From Rhodopseudomonas pentothenatexigens (GTDB lineage Bacteria; Pseudomonadota; Alphaproteobacteria; Rhizobiales; Xanthobacteraceae), in contig NZ_UFQQ01000011.1 of NCBI RefSeq assembly GCF_900218015.1, forward strand, positions 3,786-67,785: a DNA stretch of 64,000 nucleotides, written 5' to 3'. Under the pieces are notes generated by a model. The model was given only the letters and a program-made list of their open reading frames with translations, was not told where the DNA came from and searched no databases. Below are positions 1 to 9,358 of the stretch, piece after piece. The position numbers and the translations under genes were made by a program. Numbering within the stretch: position 1 is the stretch's first letter; every line of letters starts with the position of its first letter.

Positions 1-1068
1 GTCTTGCCGGTGCCGACGTTCTTGTCCGCGTAGACGGTGCCGGCGAGCAGCAGGCTGACGGCGTCGCCGCCGATCACGCCAGCCAGCGTGCCGTTGCCGG
101 TGACGGCCGCCGACGTGTTGCCGTCATACACCTTGCTGCCGGCGATAGTTCCTGCCGAGGCAATCGTCAGCGTCGCTGGCGTGATGTCGGCCGAACCGGT
201 GAAGCCGGTCGAGGCCAGCACATAGTTGCTGGCACCCGCCCCGGTGAGGCTGTAGCTGCCGGTGACCGTCTTGCCGGTGCCGACGTTCTTGTCCGCGTAG
301 ACGGTGCCGGCGAGCAGCAGGCTGACGGCGTCGCCGCCGATCACGCCAGCCAGCGTGCCGTTGCCGGTGACGGCCGCCGACGTGTTGCCGTCATACACCT
401 TGCTGCCGGCGATAGTTCCTGCCGAGGCAATCGTCAGCGTCGCTGGCGTGATGTCGGCCGAACCGGTGAAGCCGGTCGAGGCCAGCACATAGTTGCTGGC
501 ACCCGCCCCGGTGAGGCTGTAGCTGCCGGTGACCGTCTTGCCGGTGCCGACATTCTTGTCGGCATAAGTGGTGCCGGCGAGCAGCAATCCGACAGCGTCA
601 CCGTTGAGCACGCCCGCCAGCGTGCCGTTGCCGGTGACGGCTGCCGACGTGGTGCCATCGTAGACCTTGCTGCCGGCGACGCTGCCCGCCGACGCGATCG
701 TCAGCGTTGCCGGTGTGATATCGGCCGCGCCGGTGAAGCCGGTCGAGGACAGCACGTAGTTGCCGGCTCCCGCTCCGGTCAGGCTGTAGCTGCCGGTGAC
801 CGTCTTGCCGGTGCCGACGTTCTTGTCCGCATAAGTGGTGCCGGCGAGCAGCAGGCTGACGGCGTCGCCGCCGATCATGCCAGCCAGCGTGCCGTTGCCG
901 GTGACGGCCGCCGATGTGGTGCCATCGTAGACCTTGCTGCCGGCCACGCTGCCCGGCGAGGCAATCGTCAGCGTCGCCGGCGTAATCGACGCCGAGGAGC
1001 TGGCGGTAGTCGAGAGGATATAATTGCCGGCATCCGCGCCGCTCAGGGTCAGGCCGCCGACCGCCACG
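1..1068 (-). repeat. Four tandem 267-bp YDG-domain repeats
   Basis: Units start at 1, 268, 535 and 802, each 267 bp or 89 codons, in frame with the adhesin. Units 1-267 and 268-534 are identical at every base I compared; the other two have diverged. A fifth, partial copy begins at 1069 and grades into the MBG array. Each unit encodes one YDG domain with KVYDGNT and a DKNVGTGKTVTG segment. More copies may continue beyond the window edge. Confidence 0.95.
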
Positions 1069-4000
1069 GTCTTGCCGGAGCCGACATTGGCATCGGCGAA
1101 CACGAAGGTCCCGGAACCGCCGACGTTCACCGCGTCGCCTTGCACGACGCCATTGAACCCGACGATCGAACCGGTCGCCGTGGTGGTCCCGTCATAGACC
1201 TTGTCGTCGGCGACCGCGATCGCCGAGATCACCGCCCGGTTCACCGTCAACCCGCCGGCTACATAGCTGATATTGTAGTTCGAAGAGGTCAGGCCCGATG
1301 CCGTCAGCGTGTAGCCGCCCGCATTGATCGCACCCTGTGCCGTGCCGCCATAAGTCAACGTGCCGCCGAGCACCGAGGCATTCTCGTTGTTGACGAAGCC
1401 CGCATAGCTGAGGCCGTTGCCGCCCGTGAACGCCTGGCCGTCATAGGTCTTGGTGGCATTCGCCACCGTCACCGTCAGGTCCGCCTTGTTCACCGTCAGC
1501 GAACCGCTGGCATAGGTGATCGCGTAATTCTCCAGCCCGGCGCCCTGCGCCCCGCCGGCCGTGATGGCATAGCCGCCAGCATTCGCCGTCGCCGCGACGC
1601 CGGCGCTTGCCAGGTTCACCGCATTGATGGTGTCGCTGTTATACAACGAACCGGTCACGGTGTAGCCGTTCGGCACGAACGTCAGCATTTCGCCGTAGGT
1701 CTTGGTCCGATCGTTGGCCGTGATCGTCAGCGGCGCCCGATCGACCGTCAACGTGCCGGCCGCGTAGGTGATCGCATAGTTCGAAAGCCCGCTGCCGACC
1801 GCGTTGCTCGCCGTCAACCCATACGTCCCGACAGTACCCGACACGCCCGCGCCGCCGCTGAGCAGCGTCACCCCGTCGATCTTGTCACCGTTGAACAGCG
1901 TGCCCGTCGTGGAGAACCCGGTCGACCCCAGCGCCAGATCGGTGCCGTAGGTCTTGTGCTGGTCGAGCGCCGTCACCGTGAGCGGCGCCTGGGTCACCGC
2001 CAGATTGCCCGGATTGTAATAGATCAGGTAATTGCCGAGACCGGTTCCGGCCGCACCACTGACCGCAACCTGATAGCTGCCGACGTTGGCCGTCGCGGCC
2101 GCGCCGGCGCTGCTCAGGCTGACCGTGTCGACGGTGTCACCGTTGACCAGGCCGGTCGAGGTGAACTCGGTACCGCTGAACGAACGCGCCGAACCGTACA
2201 CCTTGGACAGATCGGTGCCCGTGATGGTCAGGATCGCCGGACTGACCTGCAGCGTTCCAGGCTGATAGCTGATCGCGTAATTCGACAGCCCGCTGCCGAT
2301 GGCGGCGCTGGCGATCAGGTCGTAATTCCCGACCCCCGCAGTCGCCGCCGCGCCCGCGCTGCCCAGCGTCACCGCGGTCACCTTGTCGGCATTCTTCAAG
2401 CCGGACGTGGTGAAATCGGCGGTCGACGTGTAGGTGTCGCCATAGAGCTTGCTCGCCATGCCCGCATAGACGATCAGCGTCGCCTTGTTCACCGTCAAAG
2501 CACCGTCCGCATAGGTGATGGCGTAGTTCGACAGGCCGTTGCCCTGAGCCGCCGACGCGGTGATCGCATGCGATCCGGCCGCCGCCGTCGCCGCCGCACC
2601 GTCGCTCACGAGCGTCACGCTGTTGATCTTATCGCCATTATACAGCGATCCGCTCACCGTATAGGCCGTCGAGCCGAGATCGATCGTGTTGCCGTAAACC
2701 TTGCTCTGGCCGTTCGCCGTGATGGTGAGCGGCGCCGGATTCACCGTGAGCGTGCCCGGCAGATAGGTGATCGCGTAATTGTAGATCCCCGTCCCCGCTG
2801 CTCCGCTGGCGCTGATGCTGTACGAGCCGACGCCGGCCGTACCATAAGCTCCGGCGCTCGACAGCGCTACGCTCGTCAACGTGTCACCGTTATACAGCGA
2901 TCCCGTCACCGAATAGCCAGCCATCCCCGACACGGCACCATAGATCTTGCTGGCGTCGTTGGCCGTGATCGTGAGTGGCGCCGGATTCACCGTCAGCCAG
3001 CCCGTGGCATAGGTGATACTGTAATTGTTCAGCCCGCTCCCGGTCGCATTGCTGGCATAGATCGTCGATCCGCCTGCGGCCGCAGTGGCATTGGTGCCAA
3101 AGCTCGACAACGTGACGCCCGTGACCTTGTCGTTGTTGTACAACGTACCCGTCACGGTGAATGCCGTGCTGTCGAGTGAGATGGCGCTGCCGTAGGTCTT
3201 CGACTGACTGTTGGCGGTAATGGTCAGCGGCGCCGGCGTGACGTTCAGCGAACCGGGATTGTAGTAGATCAGATAGTTGGACAATCCGGTTCCGGTCGCC
3301 GCGCTGGCGGTGATCTGATAGCTCCCGGTCCCCTTGCTGGCTGCGGCGCCGGCGCTGCTCAGCGTCACCCCCGACACCGTGTCACCATTGGTCAGCCCGG
3401 ACGTGGTGAACTCGGTGCCGGCGAAGGACAGATCAGTGCCATACGTCTTGGTCGCATTGGCAGCGGTAATCGTCAGCGTCGCCGGCGACACCTGCAGGGT
3501 GCTCGCCTGATAATAGATGTTGTAATTCGACAGACCTGTTCCCTGCGCGTTGCTCGGCGTCAGGCCGTAGCTGGCGACCGTCGCGGTCGCCGCAGCACCG
3601 GCGCTGGACAGCGTGACACTGTTCACGTTGTCGCCATTGAGGAGACCGGACGCAACGAAGTTGCTGGTCGAGCTGTAGGTCGTGCCGTAGGTCTTGTTCG
3701 CCGATCCGGCATAGATGATCAGCGTCGCCTTGTTCACCGTCAAGGTGCCGTCGGCGTAGGTGATGGCGTAGTTCGACAAACCGTCGCCTTGCGCCGCGCT
3801 CGCCGTGATCGCATGCGAACCCGCCGCTGCGCCCGCCGCCGCACCATCGCTCGCCAGGGTCACCGAATTGACCTTGTTGCCGTTGTACAGGTTGCCCGTC
3901 ACCGTATAGGCGGTCGAGCCGAGGTCGAGCGACGCGCCGTAGATCTTGCTCTGATCGTTGGCCGTGATGGTGAGCGGCGCCGGATTCACCGTCAGCGTCC

Positions 4001-7000
4001 CCGGCTGATAGGTGATGGCGTAATTGTAGAGACCGGTGCCGGTCGCACCGCTGGCGGCGATCGCATAGGTGCCGACATTCGCCGCGCTACCCGCTCCGGC
4101 GCTCGACAGCGACACCCCGCTGATCGTGTCCCCGTTATAGAGCGCGCCTGAAACCGAATACCCTCCGCCTCCCCATGCGGCCCCATAGGTCTTGGTCGCA
4201 TCGTTGGCTGAGATCGTCAGCGGCGCCGGATTCACCGTCAGCTTGCCGGTCACATAGCTGATGCTGTAGTTGGCAAGCCCGGTGCCGGTTGCATTGTTGG
4301 CGTAGATCGTCGACCAGCCCACCGCCGCCGCCGCACCCGCAGCAGCGCTGGTGAAGGTGACGCCGTCGACCTTGTCGTTGTTGTACAAGGTGCCCGACAA
4401 CGTGAAATCAGTCGACCCCAGCGGCAGCGCGCTGCCGTAGGTCTTGGAGCGGTCGTTAGCGGTGATCGTCAGCGGCGCCGGGGTGACGCTGAGATAGCCG
4501 GCATTGTAATAGATCAGGTAGTTCGACAGCCCGGTCCCGGTCGCGTTGCTGGCGGTGATTTGGTAGCTGTTGGCGTTGGCGGTTGCGGCCGCGCCGCTGC
4601 TGGTCAGCGTCACCGACGCCACCGCGTCATTGTTCTTCAGCCCGGACACGGTGAACTCGGTGCCGGCGAAAGTGAGATTGCTGCCGTAGACCTTGGAGCC
4701 GTTCGACGCGGTGATGGTCAGGCTCGCTTTGCTGACCACCAGATTGCCGTCGGCGTAGAGCACATTGTAGTTCGACAGGCCCTGCCCCTGGGCATTACTG
4801 GCAGTCAGGCCATAGGTGCCGACGGCCGCGCTCGCGTCGGCACCGGCGCTGGCGAAGCTCACCGACGACACCCCATCGGAATTCTGCAGGCCGGAGACCG
4901 AATAAGCGCTGGACGAGCCGGTGTAGCTGGTGCCGTAAGTCTTGTAGGCGGTCGACACGTAGATGATCAGCGACGCCTTGTTCACCGTCAAATGACCAGT
5001 GCTGGCGAAGTTCAGCGCATAGGTGCCGGTCGACGCCACGCTGCCCTGCGCGATGTCGATCAGGTACGGGCCACCGGCGACGGTCGCGGTGCCTGCGGCG
5101 CCGACCGACGAGAGAACCGGCGTGCCAGTGTAGAGCGACGACAGCGTGTCGGCCTTGAACGCCCCGCTGACGCCGGCGCTGGCGCCGGTCACCGTGTAGG
5201 ACGACGACACGTCGGCGGTCGCGCCGTAATACTTCGACGCGTCGGTCGAGCTGAAGGTCAGCGTCGGCTGATAGGCGAACACGTAGCGATTGCCCGACGC
5301 GATCGTCGAGGGCGCGTTGGCGGCGTATGTCGCGTTCCAGACCGCGGCGTTGCCGCTGTCGAGATTGTTGTACGTATTGCCGGTCGGCGCGGCCGAGTAG
5401 ACCAGCCAGCGGCCGTTCGGCACCGAGATGGCGTTCGAGACGCTTTGATTCTTGAACGTGGTTCCGGCGGCCAGCACGGCGGCGTCGCCCGACGCAGTCG
5501 ATGCGAGCGTTCCGCTCAGGGTCAAGGATCCGGCGGTCTGGATCAGCAGGCCGCCGTTCGCCGTGATGGACTGTTCGAGAGTGAGATCGCTGCTGCTGTA
5601 GAAGGCGAGCCGACCGGCCCCAATGGCCACGGCCTGTAGCTTACCGACGGAGTTGCCGGGATCGAGAAAGGTGACGTTCGCGCCCGACGGAGCCGAGAAC
5701 GCCAGCCGGGCCGCCGTGATCGATGCACCAGCGGTCTGTGTCAGGTCACCGACGGTGTAGATGATCAGCAGGCCCGATTGGGTGATCGCCTGATCGATGG
5801 TAAAGCTCGCCCCGTTCGCGCCGATGGATCGGTTCGCATAGGTGGTCGACACGCCGGAGGTACCGATCGCGGCGGCGAGGCCGGCCGAGAGCGCCGACAG
5901 CGTGGTAACCTGGGTGGTCTGCCGGAGATAGCTCGCCGCGACGTTGACGCCGGCCACCGGCCCGGAGACGTTCTGCTGGTGGGTGAGGCCCGCGTTGGCG
6001 CCGGTCGTGTAGACCACCAGCTGGCTGTTGCCGGTGATCGTGCCGGGGGCGATCAGCAGATTGTAGTAGCCATTCGCGCCCGAGGAGGTCGATCCGGCGC
6101 TGTTGCCGTTGATCAGCAACGAGACACGCTCGCCGGCCAAGCTAGTGAAGTTCGACGACTGGACGGTGCCGGACACCACCTGCGGCGTGCCGGACCAGAA
6201 GCTCTTCAGATAGGGATAGCTGCGGTTCGCGACGATGCCCCAAATGCCGGTGTCCCATCCGGACTGCACCGCCGCCTGCAGGGTCGCCGTGGTGACGCCG
6301 GTGCCGCCGTCGCTCGTCGACAGGCCGCTCGTCTGGGTGTCCCAGTAGGAGTTCGTGATGGTGCCCGCCCCCAATTGCGCGATCAGCCCGCCCCGCGACG
6401 CGCCCGAGGAGGTGACGTAGCCGCTCGCGAAGGAGTTGCTGACCGTGCTGCCGCCGAAATAGCCGATGAGACCGCCGGCGCGATTGTACGCGTTGACGGC
6501 ACCGGTCGCGTAGGTGTTTGTGATCGTGACACCGGTGTCTGTGTACCCCACCAGTCCGCCGACAAAGTTCGAGGTGCCGGACACGGTTCCGGTCGCGAAG
6601 GAGTTTTCGATAGGGCCGGCGGATTGGCCGACGAGGCCGCCGACATAGCCGGCCCCGCTGACGGCGCCGGTCGCATACGACCCCGTCACCATGGCGGCGG
6701 TCGAGGCCGACATCCCGACGAGGCCGCCGACGCCGTCTCCCGTGGCCGTCACGGTGGCGTCCGAATGGGAGCCGGAAATGGTCGCGTGGGCATAACCGAC
6801 GAGACCGCCCACCTGATAGGCACCGGAGACGGCGCCGCTCGACCAGACGTTGTCGAACGTTCCGTAGCTGTCTGCTGCGACGATGCCCACGTGGTTCCGG
6901 CCCGTGACCCGCGCGTCCACGACGCCGAGATTGCTGAACCTTGATCCGGCGCTGCCGACATACCCGAACAGGCCGACATCGTCCTCGCTCGGACGATTGA

Positions 7001-9170
7001 TGACGAGCCCGGCGATAACGTGGCCGGCGCCGTCGAGGCTGCCCTTGAATTCCGTACCGACCTTGCCGAGCGGCACGAATCCGGCGCCACTGTTCCAGGT
7101 TGCGGTGACGCTGGCGTCGATGTCGTTGGCCAGAACGTAATTGGCCGCCCGCAGCGCCGTCGACGAGCCGATCCCCTGCAGGCCGTACACGTCGGCGAGC
7201 CGGTAGGGGGTGGCGGCGGTGCCGTCGCCGCCGGTGACGCGCAGGAACGAGCCGCCGTTGATCCTGAAGTTCGTCGCCGCGAACCCCGGCAATGTGCTGC
7301 CGTTCTGCACCCACGCGCCCGATTGCAGCGTGAACGTGCCGACATTGATGGCGCCGGTCGCGGTGACGCCGTTGGTGGCGTTGATGGTCAACCCGCCACT
7401 GGTCGCCGTGATCGCCGCGTCGATGGCGATATTGTTAGCGGCGGTCAGGGTGAGGGTGCTGCCGCTCGTCCACGAGACGGCGCTCGCCACCGTGATGTTT
7501 CCGGCCTGCGATCCGGTCGAACCGGTGGTGACGACGACGTTGCCGGAGGCGAGCGCCGCCTGCAGCGTGGCGACGTTCAGCACCGAATCGTCGGCCGACG
7601 GAGTGTAGGTGCCGCCGGACAGTGAGCCACCCGAACCGGTGGCGTTCGAGATCGTGATGTTGCGCGGATCGAGCAGCAGCGTGCCGGCGCCGGTGGTGCC
7701 GGCGAGATTGGCGGTGCCGGAGAAGTCGAGCAGACGGTGACCGGAGACTTCGGCGAAGCCGCCGGCGCCGCCCTGGCCCGAGACATCGAGCGCACCTGCG
7801 AAGGTCGTCGAGTCGTCGGACCAGACCACCACGCGGCCGCCCTGCCCGCTGGTGCCGGCGGCGCTCAGCGTCGCGCCCGCGGCGACGGTCGTGGTCTCGG
7901 CATTGGCGACCGGATCGGTCGAGAAGTTGTTGGCGGCGTTGGCGCCGCCCTGATAGTCGCCGCCGATCAGCAGCGTGCCGCCGCTGGTGCCGCTGACGTC
8001 GACCTTGCCGGACGACTCGATGGTGACGTCCTTGGCGGTGATCACGACGACACCGCCACTGCCGGTTTTGCCCTTGGCCGCGACTTCGCCGGAAACCTTC
8101 GCCGACTCCGTTCCGGTGATCTTGATGCGGCCCCCGGTCGTGCCGCTCGCCTTGACCTTGCCGGACACCGCGACCTTGGCACCCGAGACGTCGATGGACC
8201 CGCCCCGCGCAGTCCTGCCGCCGCTCGCGGTCACCTTGCCGGAAATCTGCACTTTGCCGCCTGCACCGCCGCCGATGATGATCTTGCCGTTGCGGGTGCC
8301 GACCGAATTCGCCCGGATCGTGCCCGGCACGTTGACCGCATCGCGCAACAGACCGGCCGCGGTCGCGGCGCTGAGATGCACGGTGCCGCCATCGGCGATG
8401 ATCTTGCCCTTGTTCGACACCAACGGACGACCGTCCGAGCCGACGATTCCGCCGAGCGAGCTGGTCGGCACCGCGACCGACAGGAAGCCGTCGCCGGCAA
8501 GATCGAGCGTGATCAATTCGCCGCTGCCAAGCCCGACCTTGCCCAGCCGCGCCGAGATCAGCCCGTCATTGGCGACCTGGCCGCCGAGCAGCGCGGCGAA
8601 GCCGCCGTCGGACACATTGATCCGTCCGGCATTGGTGACAGCCGCAGAGGCACCGTTGCCGCTGAACGTGTAGTTGCCCGACATGAAGTCGGAATCCTTG
8701 ATGTTCAGCGTCGAGGCCGCGAACGATCCGACATTGACGGTGCCGGTCGGGGTGATGGCGATTCCGTTCGGATTGACCAGCAGCACGGTCCCGGGCGCGT
8801 TGATCGACCCGGCGATGCTCGACGGCGTGGCGCCGGTGACGCGGTTGAGAGTCGCCGATGATGCACCGGGTTGATTGAAGTTCACGGTGCCGCCCTGGCC
8901 GACCGAGAACGAATTCCAGTTGATGATGGCCCGGTCGGACGACTGGTTGATGTTGAGGGTCGCGGCGTTCGGCGAACTAATCGTCGCGCTGCCGGCGGCG
9001 ACGCTGCCGCCGCTGGGCAGTTGCTGCGCCATCGACAAAGTCGGCGTCAGCACCAGCGCGGTGGCCGCCACCACCGCCACGATCTTGCGCGAGCGCGACC
9101 CTCTGCTATCGGCCGCGCGGGCACGAGGTTGCAAAATCGCCGAACGCTTGACTGACCGAGCCGAACGCAT
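1..9170 (-). CDS. Filamentous haemagglutinin-like TpsA adhesin (partial, C-terminus outside window)
   Basis: Very large secreted adhesin or exoprotein of a two-partner secretion system, exported by a TpsB pore and exposed at the cell surface. One frame is open from an ATG at 9170 to the left edge, 3,056 codons. Residues 1-48 are an extended signal peptide (basic start, hydrophobic 31-47, cleavage near SMA-QQ). The TPS secretion domain follows, with NFNQPG near 98 and the NPNG motif at 133-136. About 8640-7640 encodes haemagglutinin beta-helix repeats; about 6890-6300 carries GLUG motifs (GGLVG recurring). About 5010-1241 holds some 16 MBG domains (KTYG; SNYxIxY), and 1068-1 holds YDG domains (KVYDGNT). 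A purine-rich GGGAAGG lies just before the ATG. The frame stays in register at the TPS start, GLUG, MBG and YDG segments I checked. The ligand is unknown. Its transporter is encoded upstream at 10388-12136. Confidence 0.93.
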   Translation of the reverse strand, partial: MRSARSVKRSAILQPRARAADSRGSRSRKIVAVVAATALVLTPTLSMAQQLPSGGSVAAGSATISSPNAATLNINQSSDRAIINWNSFSVGQGGTVNFNQPGASSATLNRVTGATPSSIAGSINAPGTVLLVNPNGIAITPTGTVNVGSFAASTLNIKDSDFMSGNYTFSGNGASAAVTNAGRINVSDGGFAALLGGQVANDGLISARLGKVGLGSGELITLDLAGDGFLSVAVPTSSLGGIVGSDGRPLVSNKGKIIADGGTVHLSAATAAGLLRDAVNVPGTIRANSVGTRNGKIIIGGGAGGKVQISGKVTASGGRTARGGSIDVSGAKVAVSGKVKASGTTGGRIKITGTESAKVSGEVAAKGKTGSGGVVVITAKDVTIESSGKVDVSGTSGGTLLIGGDYQGGANAANNFSTDPVANAETTTVAAGATLSAAGTSGQGGRVVVWSDDSTTFAGALDVSGQGGAGGFAEVSGHRLLDFSGTANLAGTTGAGTLLLDPRNITISNATGSGGSLSGGTYTPSADDSVLNVATLQAALASGNVVVTTGSTGSQAGNITVASAVSWTSGSTLTLTAANNIAIDAAITATSGGLTINATNGVTATGAINVGTFTLQSGAWVQNGSTLPGFAATNFRINGGSFLRVTGGDGTAATPYRLADVYGLQGIGSSTALRAANYVLANDIDASVTATWNSGAGFVPLGKVGTEFKGSLDGAGHVIAGLVINRPSEDDVGLFGYVGSAGSRFSNLGVVDARVTGRNHVGIVAADSYGTFDNVWSSGAVSGAYQVGGLVGYAHATISGSHSDATVTATGDGVGGLVGMSASTAAMVTGSYATGAVSGAGYVGGLVGQSAGPIENSFATGTVSGTSNFVGGLVGYTDTGVTITNTYATGAVNAYNRAGGLIGYFGGSTVSNSFASGYVTSSGASRGGLIAQLGAGTITNSYWDTQTSGLSTSDGGTGVTTATLQAAVQSGWDTGIWGIVANRSYPYLKSFWSGTPQVVSGTVQSSNFTSLAGERVSLLINGNSAGSTSSGANGYYNLLIAPGTITGNSQLVVYTTGANAGLTHQQNVSGPVAGVNVAASYLRQTTQVTTLSALSAGLAAAIGTSGVSTTYANRSIGANGASFTIDQAITQSGLLIIYTVGDLTQTAGASITAARLAFSAPSGANVTFLDPGNSVGKLQAVAIGAGRLAFYSSSDLTLEQSITANGGLLIQTAGSLTLSGTLASTASGDAAVLAAGTTFKNQSVSNAISVPNGRWLVYSAAPTGNTYNNLDSGNAAVWNATYAANAPSTIASGNRYVFAYQPTLTFSSTDASKYYGATADVSSSYTVTGASAGVSGAFKADTLSSLYTGTPVLSSVGAAGTATVAGGPYLIDIAQGSVASTGTYALNFASTGHLTVNKASLIIYVSTAYKTYGTSYTGSSSAYSVSGLQNSDGVSSVSFASAGADASAAVGTYGLTASNAQGQGLSNYNVLYADGNLVVSKASLTITASNGSKVYGSNLTFAGTEFTVSGLKNNDAVASVTLTSSGAAATANANSYQITASNATGTGLSNYLIYYNAGYLSVTPAPLTITANDRSKTYGSALPLGSTDFTLSGTLYNNDKVDGVTFTSAAAGAAAAVGWSTIYANNATGTGLANYSISYVTGKLTVNPAPLTISANDATKTYGAAWGGGGYSVSGALYNGDTISGVSLSSAGAGSAANVGTYAIAASGATGTGLYNYAITYQPGTLTVNPAPLTITANDQSKIYGASLDLGSTAYTVTGNLYNGNKVNSVTLASDGAAAGAAAGSHAITASAAQGDGLSNYAITYADGTLTVNKATLIIYAGSANKTYGTTYSSTSNFVASGLLNGDNVNSVTLSSAGAAATATVASYGLTPSNAQGTGLSNYNIYYQASTLQVSPATLTITAANATKTYGTDLSFAGTEFTTSGLTNGDTVSGVTLSSAGAAASKGTGSYQITASAATGTGLSNYLIYYNPGSLNVTPAPLTITANSQSKTYGSAISLDSTAFTVTGTLYNNDKVTGVTLSSFGTNATAAAGGSTIYASNATGSGLNNYSITYATGWLTVNPAPLTITANDASKIYGAVSGMAGYSVTGSLYNGDTLTSVALSSAGAYGTAGVGSYSISASGAAGTGIYNYAITYLPGTLTVNPAPLTITANGQSKVYGNTIDLGSTAYTVSGSLYNGDKINSVTLVSDGAAATAAAGSHAITASAAQGNGLSNYAITYADGALTVNKATLIVYAGMASKLYGDTYTSTADFTTSGLKNADKVTAVTLGSAGAAATAGVGNYDLIASAAIGSGLSNYAISYQPGTLQVSPAILTITGTDLSKVYGSARSFSGTEFTSTGLVNGDTVDTVSLSSAGAAATANVGSYQVAVSGAAGTGLGNYLIYYNPGNLAVTQAPLTVTALDQHKTYGTDLALGSTGFSTTGTLFNGDKIDGVTLLSGGAGVSGTVGTYGLTASNAVGSGLSNYAITYAAGTLTVDRAPLTITANDRTKTYGEMLTFVPNGYTVTGSLYNSDTINAVNLASAGVAATANAGGYAITAGGAQGAGLENYAITYASGSLTVNKADLTVTVANATKTYDGQAFTGGNGLSYAGFVNNENASVLGGTLTYGGTAQGAINAGGYTLTASGLTSSNYNISYVAGGLTVNRAVISAIAVADDKVYDGTTTATGSIVGFNGVVQGDAVNVGGSGTFVFADANVGSGKTVAVGGLTLSGADAGNYILSTTASSSASITPATLTIASPGSVAGSKVYDGTTSAAVTGNGTLAGMIGGDAVSLLLAGTTYADKNVGTGKTVTGSYSLTGAGAGNYVLSSTGFTGAADITPATLTIASAGSVAGSKVYDGTTSAAVTGNGTLAGVLNGDAVGLLLAGTTYADKNVGTGKTVTGSYSLTGAGASNYVLASTGFTGSADITPATLTIASAGTIAGSKVYDGNTSAAVTGNGTLAGVIGGDAVSLLLAGTVYADKNVGTGKTVTGSYSLTGAGASNYVLASTGFTGSADITPATLTIASAGTIAGSKVYDGNTSAAVTGNGTLAGVIGGDAVSLLLAGTVYADKNVGTGK
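1241..5010 (-). repeat. MBG-domain tandem array with five-unit higher-order period
   Basis: About 16 domains of roughly 83 codons (248-250 bp). Linker boundaries are recognisable near 1241, 1489, 1741, 1996, 2241, 2488, 2737, 2987, 3238, 3487, 3734, 3986, 4231, 4482, 4733 and 4980. Each domain runs from a KxYG start to an SNYxIxYxxGxLTV end. Units five apart resemble each other more than neighbours do: 1996/3238/4482 share a YLIYYN-type end, 2488/3734 share YAITYADGTLTVNKA, and 2737/3986 share YAITYxPGTLTVNPA. The superperiod is therefore about 1,245 bp. Confidence 0.85.
6300..6890 (-). repeat. GLUG-motif repeats within the adhesin
   Basis: In the adhesin frame, GGLVG, GGLIG and GGLIA motifs recur about every 27-31 residues, alternating with short segments such as NSFATGTVSG and NTYATGAVN. 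Six or so copies are visible, ending in the NSYWDTQTSG signature that often closes GLUG arrays. GLUG motifs occur in bacterial surface proteins and probably form beta-helical rungs. Confidence 0.8.
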
Positions 9171-9183
9171 TGTCGCCTTCCCT

Positions 9184-9221
9184 CCCTCGGACGGCGCGGC
9201 GACACGCCGCGCATCGGAGGG
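9184..9221 (-). promoter_or_regulatory. Hairpin in the 5' leader of the adhesin gene
   Basis: GCGCGGCG at 9194-9201 and CGCCGCGC at 9205-9212 form a perfect 8-bp stem with a 3-nt loop. Imperfect outer pairing between CCCTC and GAGGG extends it. The structure lies about 14-50 nt upstream of the adhesin ATG, next to the ribosome binding site. It could modulate translation or mRNA stability; this is inferred from pairing alone. Confidence 0.35.
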
Positions 9222-9358
9222 ATCACTAAAATTTTCTTACAGTGCGAGTTTTGTGGAATAGTGTGCCGGTGATGAGAAATTGAAAATCGGTATAGCTTTC
9301 ATTCGGCTCGCTGATTTCACCTCTCTCGCACCGACAACCGATTGAACGTACTCGACTA

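Noticed and set aside
1-1068. Regular direct repeats that could suggest a CRISPR array.
   Set aside because: Units are 267 bp, in frame and coding, with no short repeat/spacer alternation and no cas genes.
1140-3179. Long plus-strand open frame (679 codons) rich in Arg, antisense to the adhesin.
   Set aside because: It mirrors the repetitive, GC-rich MBG coding strand. It has no family motifs and an extreme Arg/Ala/Gly composition; the minus-strand frame carries clear domains.
6142-7314. Minus-strand open frame of 390 codons overlapping the GLUG region.
   Set aside because: It is in a different frame from the TPS/GLUG/MBG/YDG frame and reads as Arg/His-rich noise. The adhesin frame carries GGLVG motifs through the same bases.
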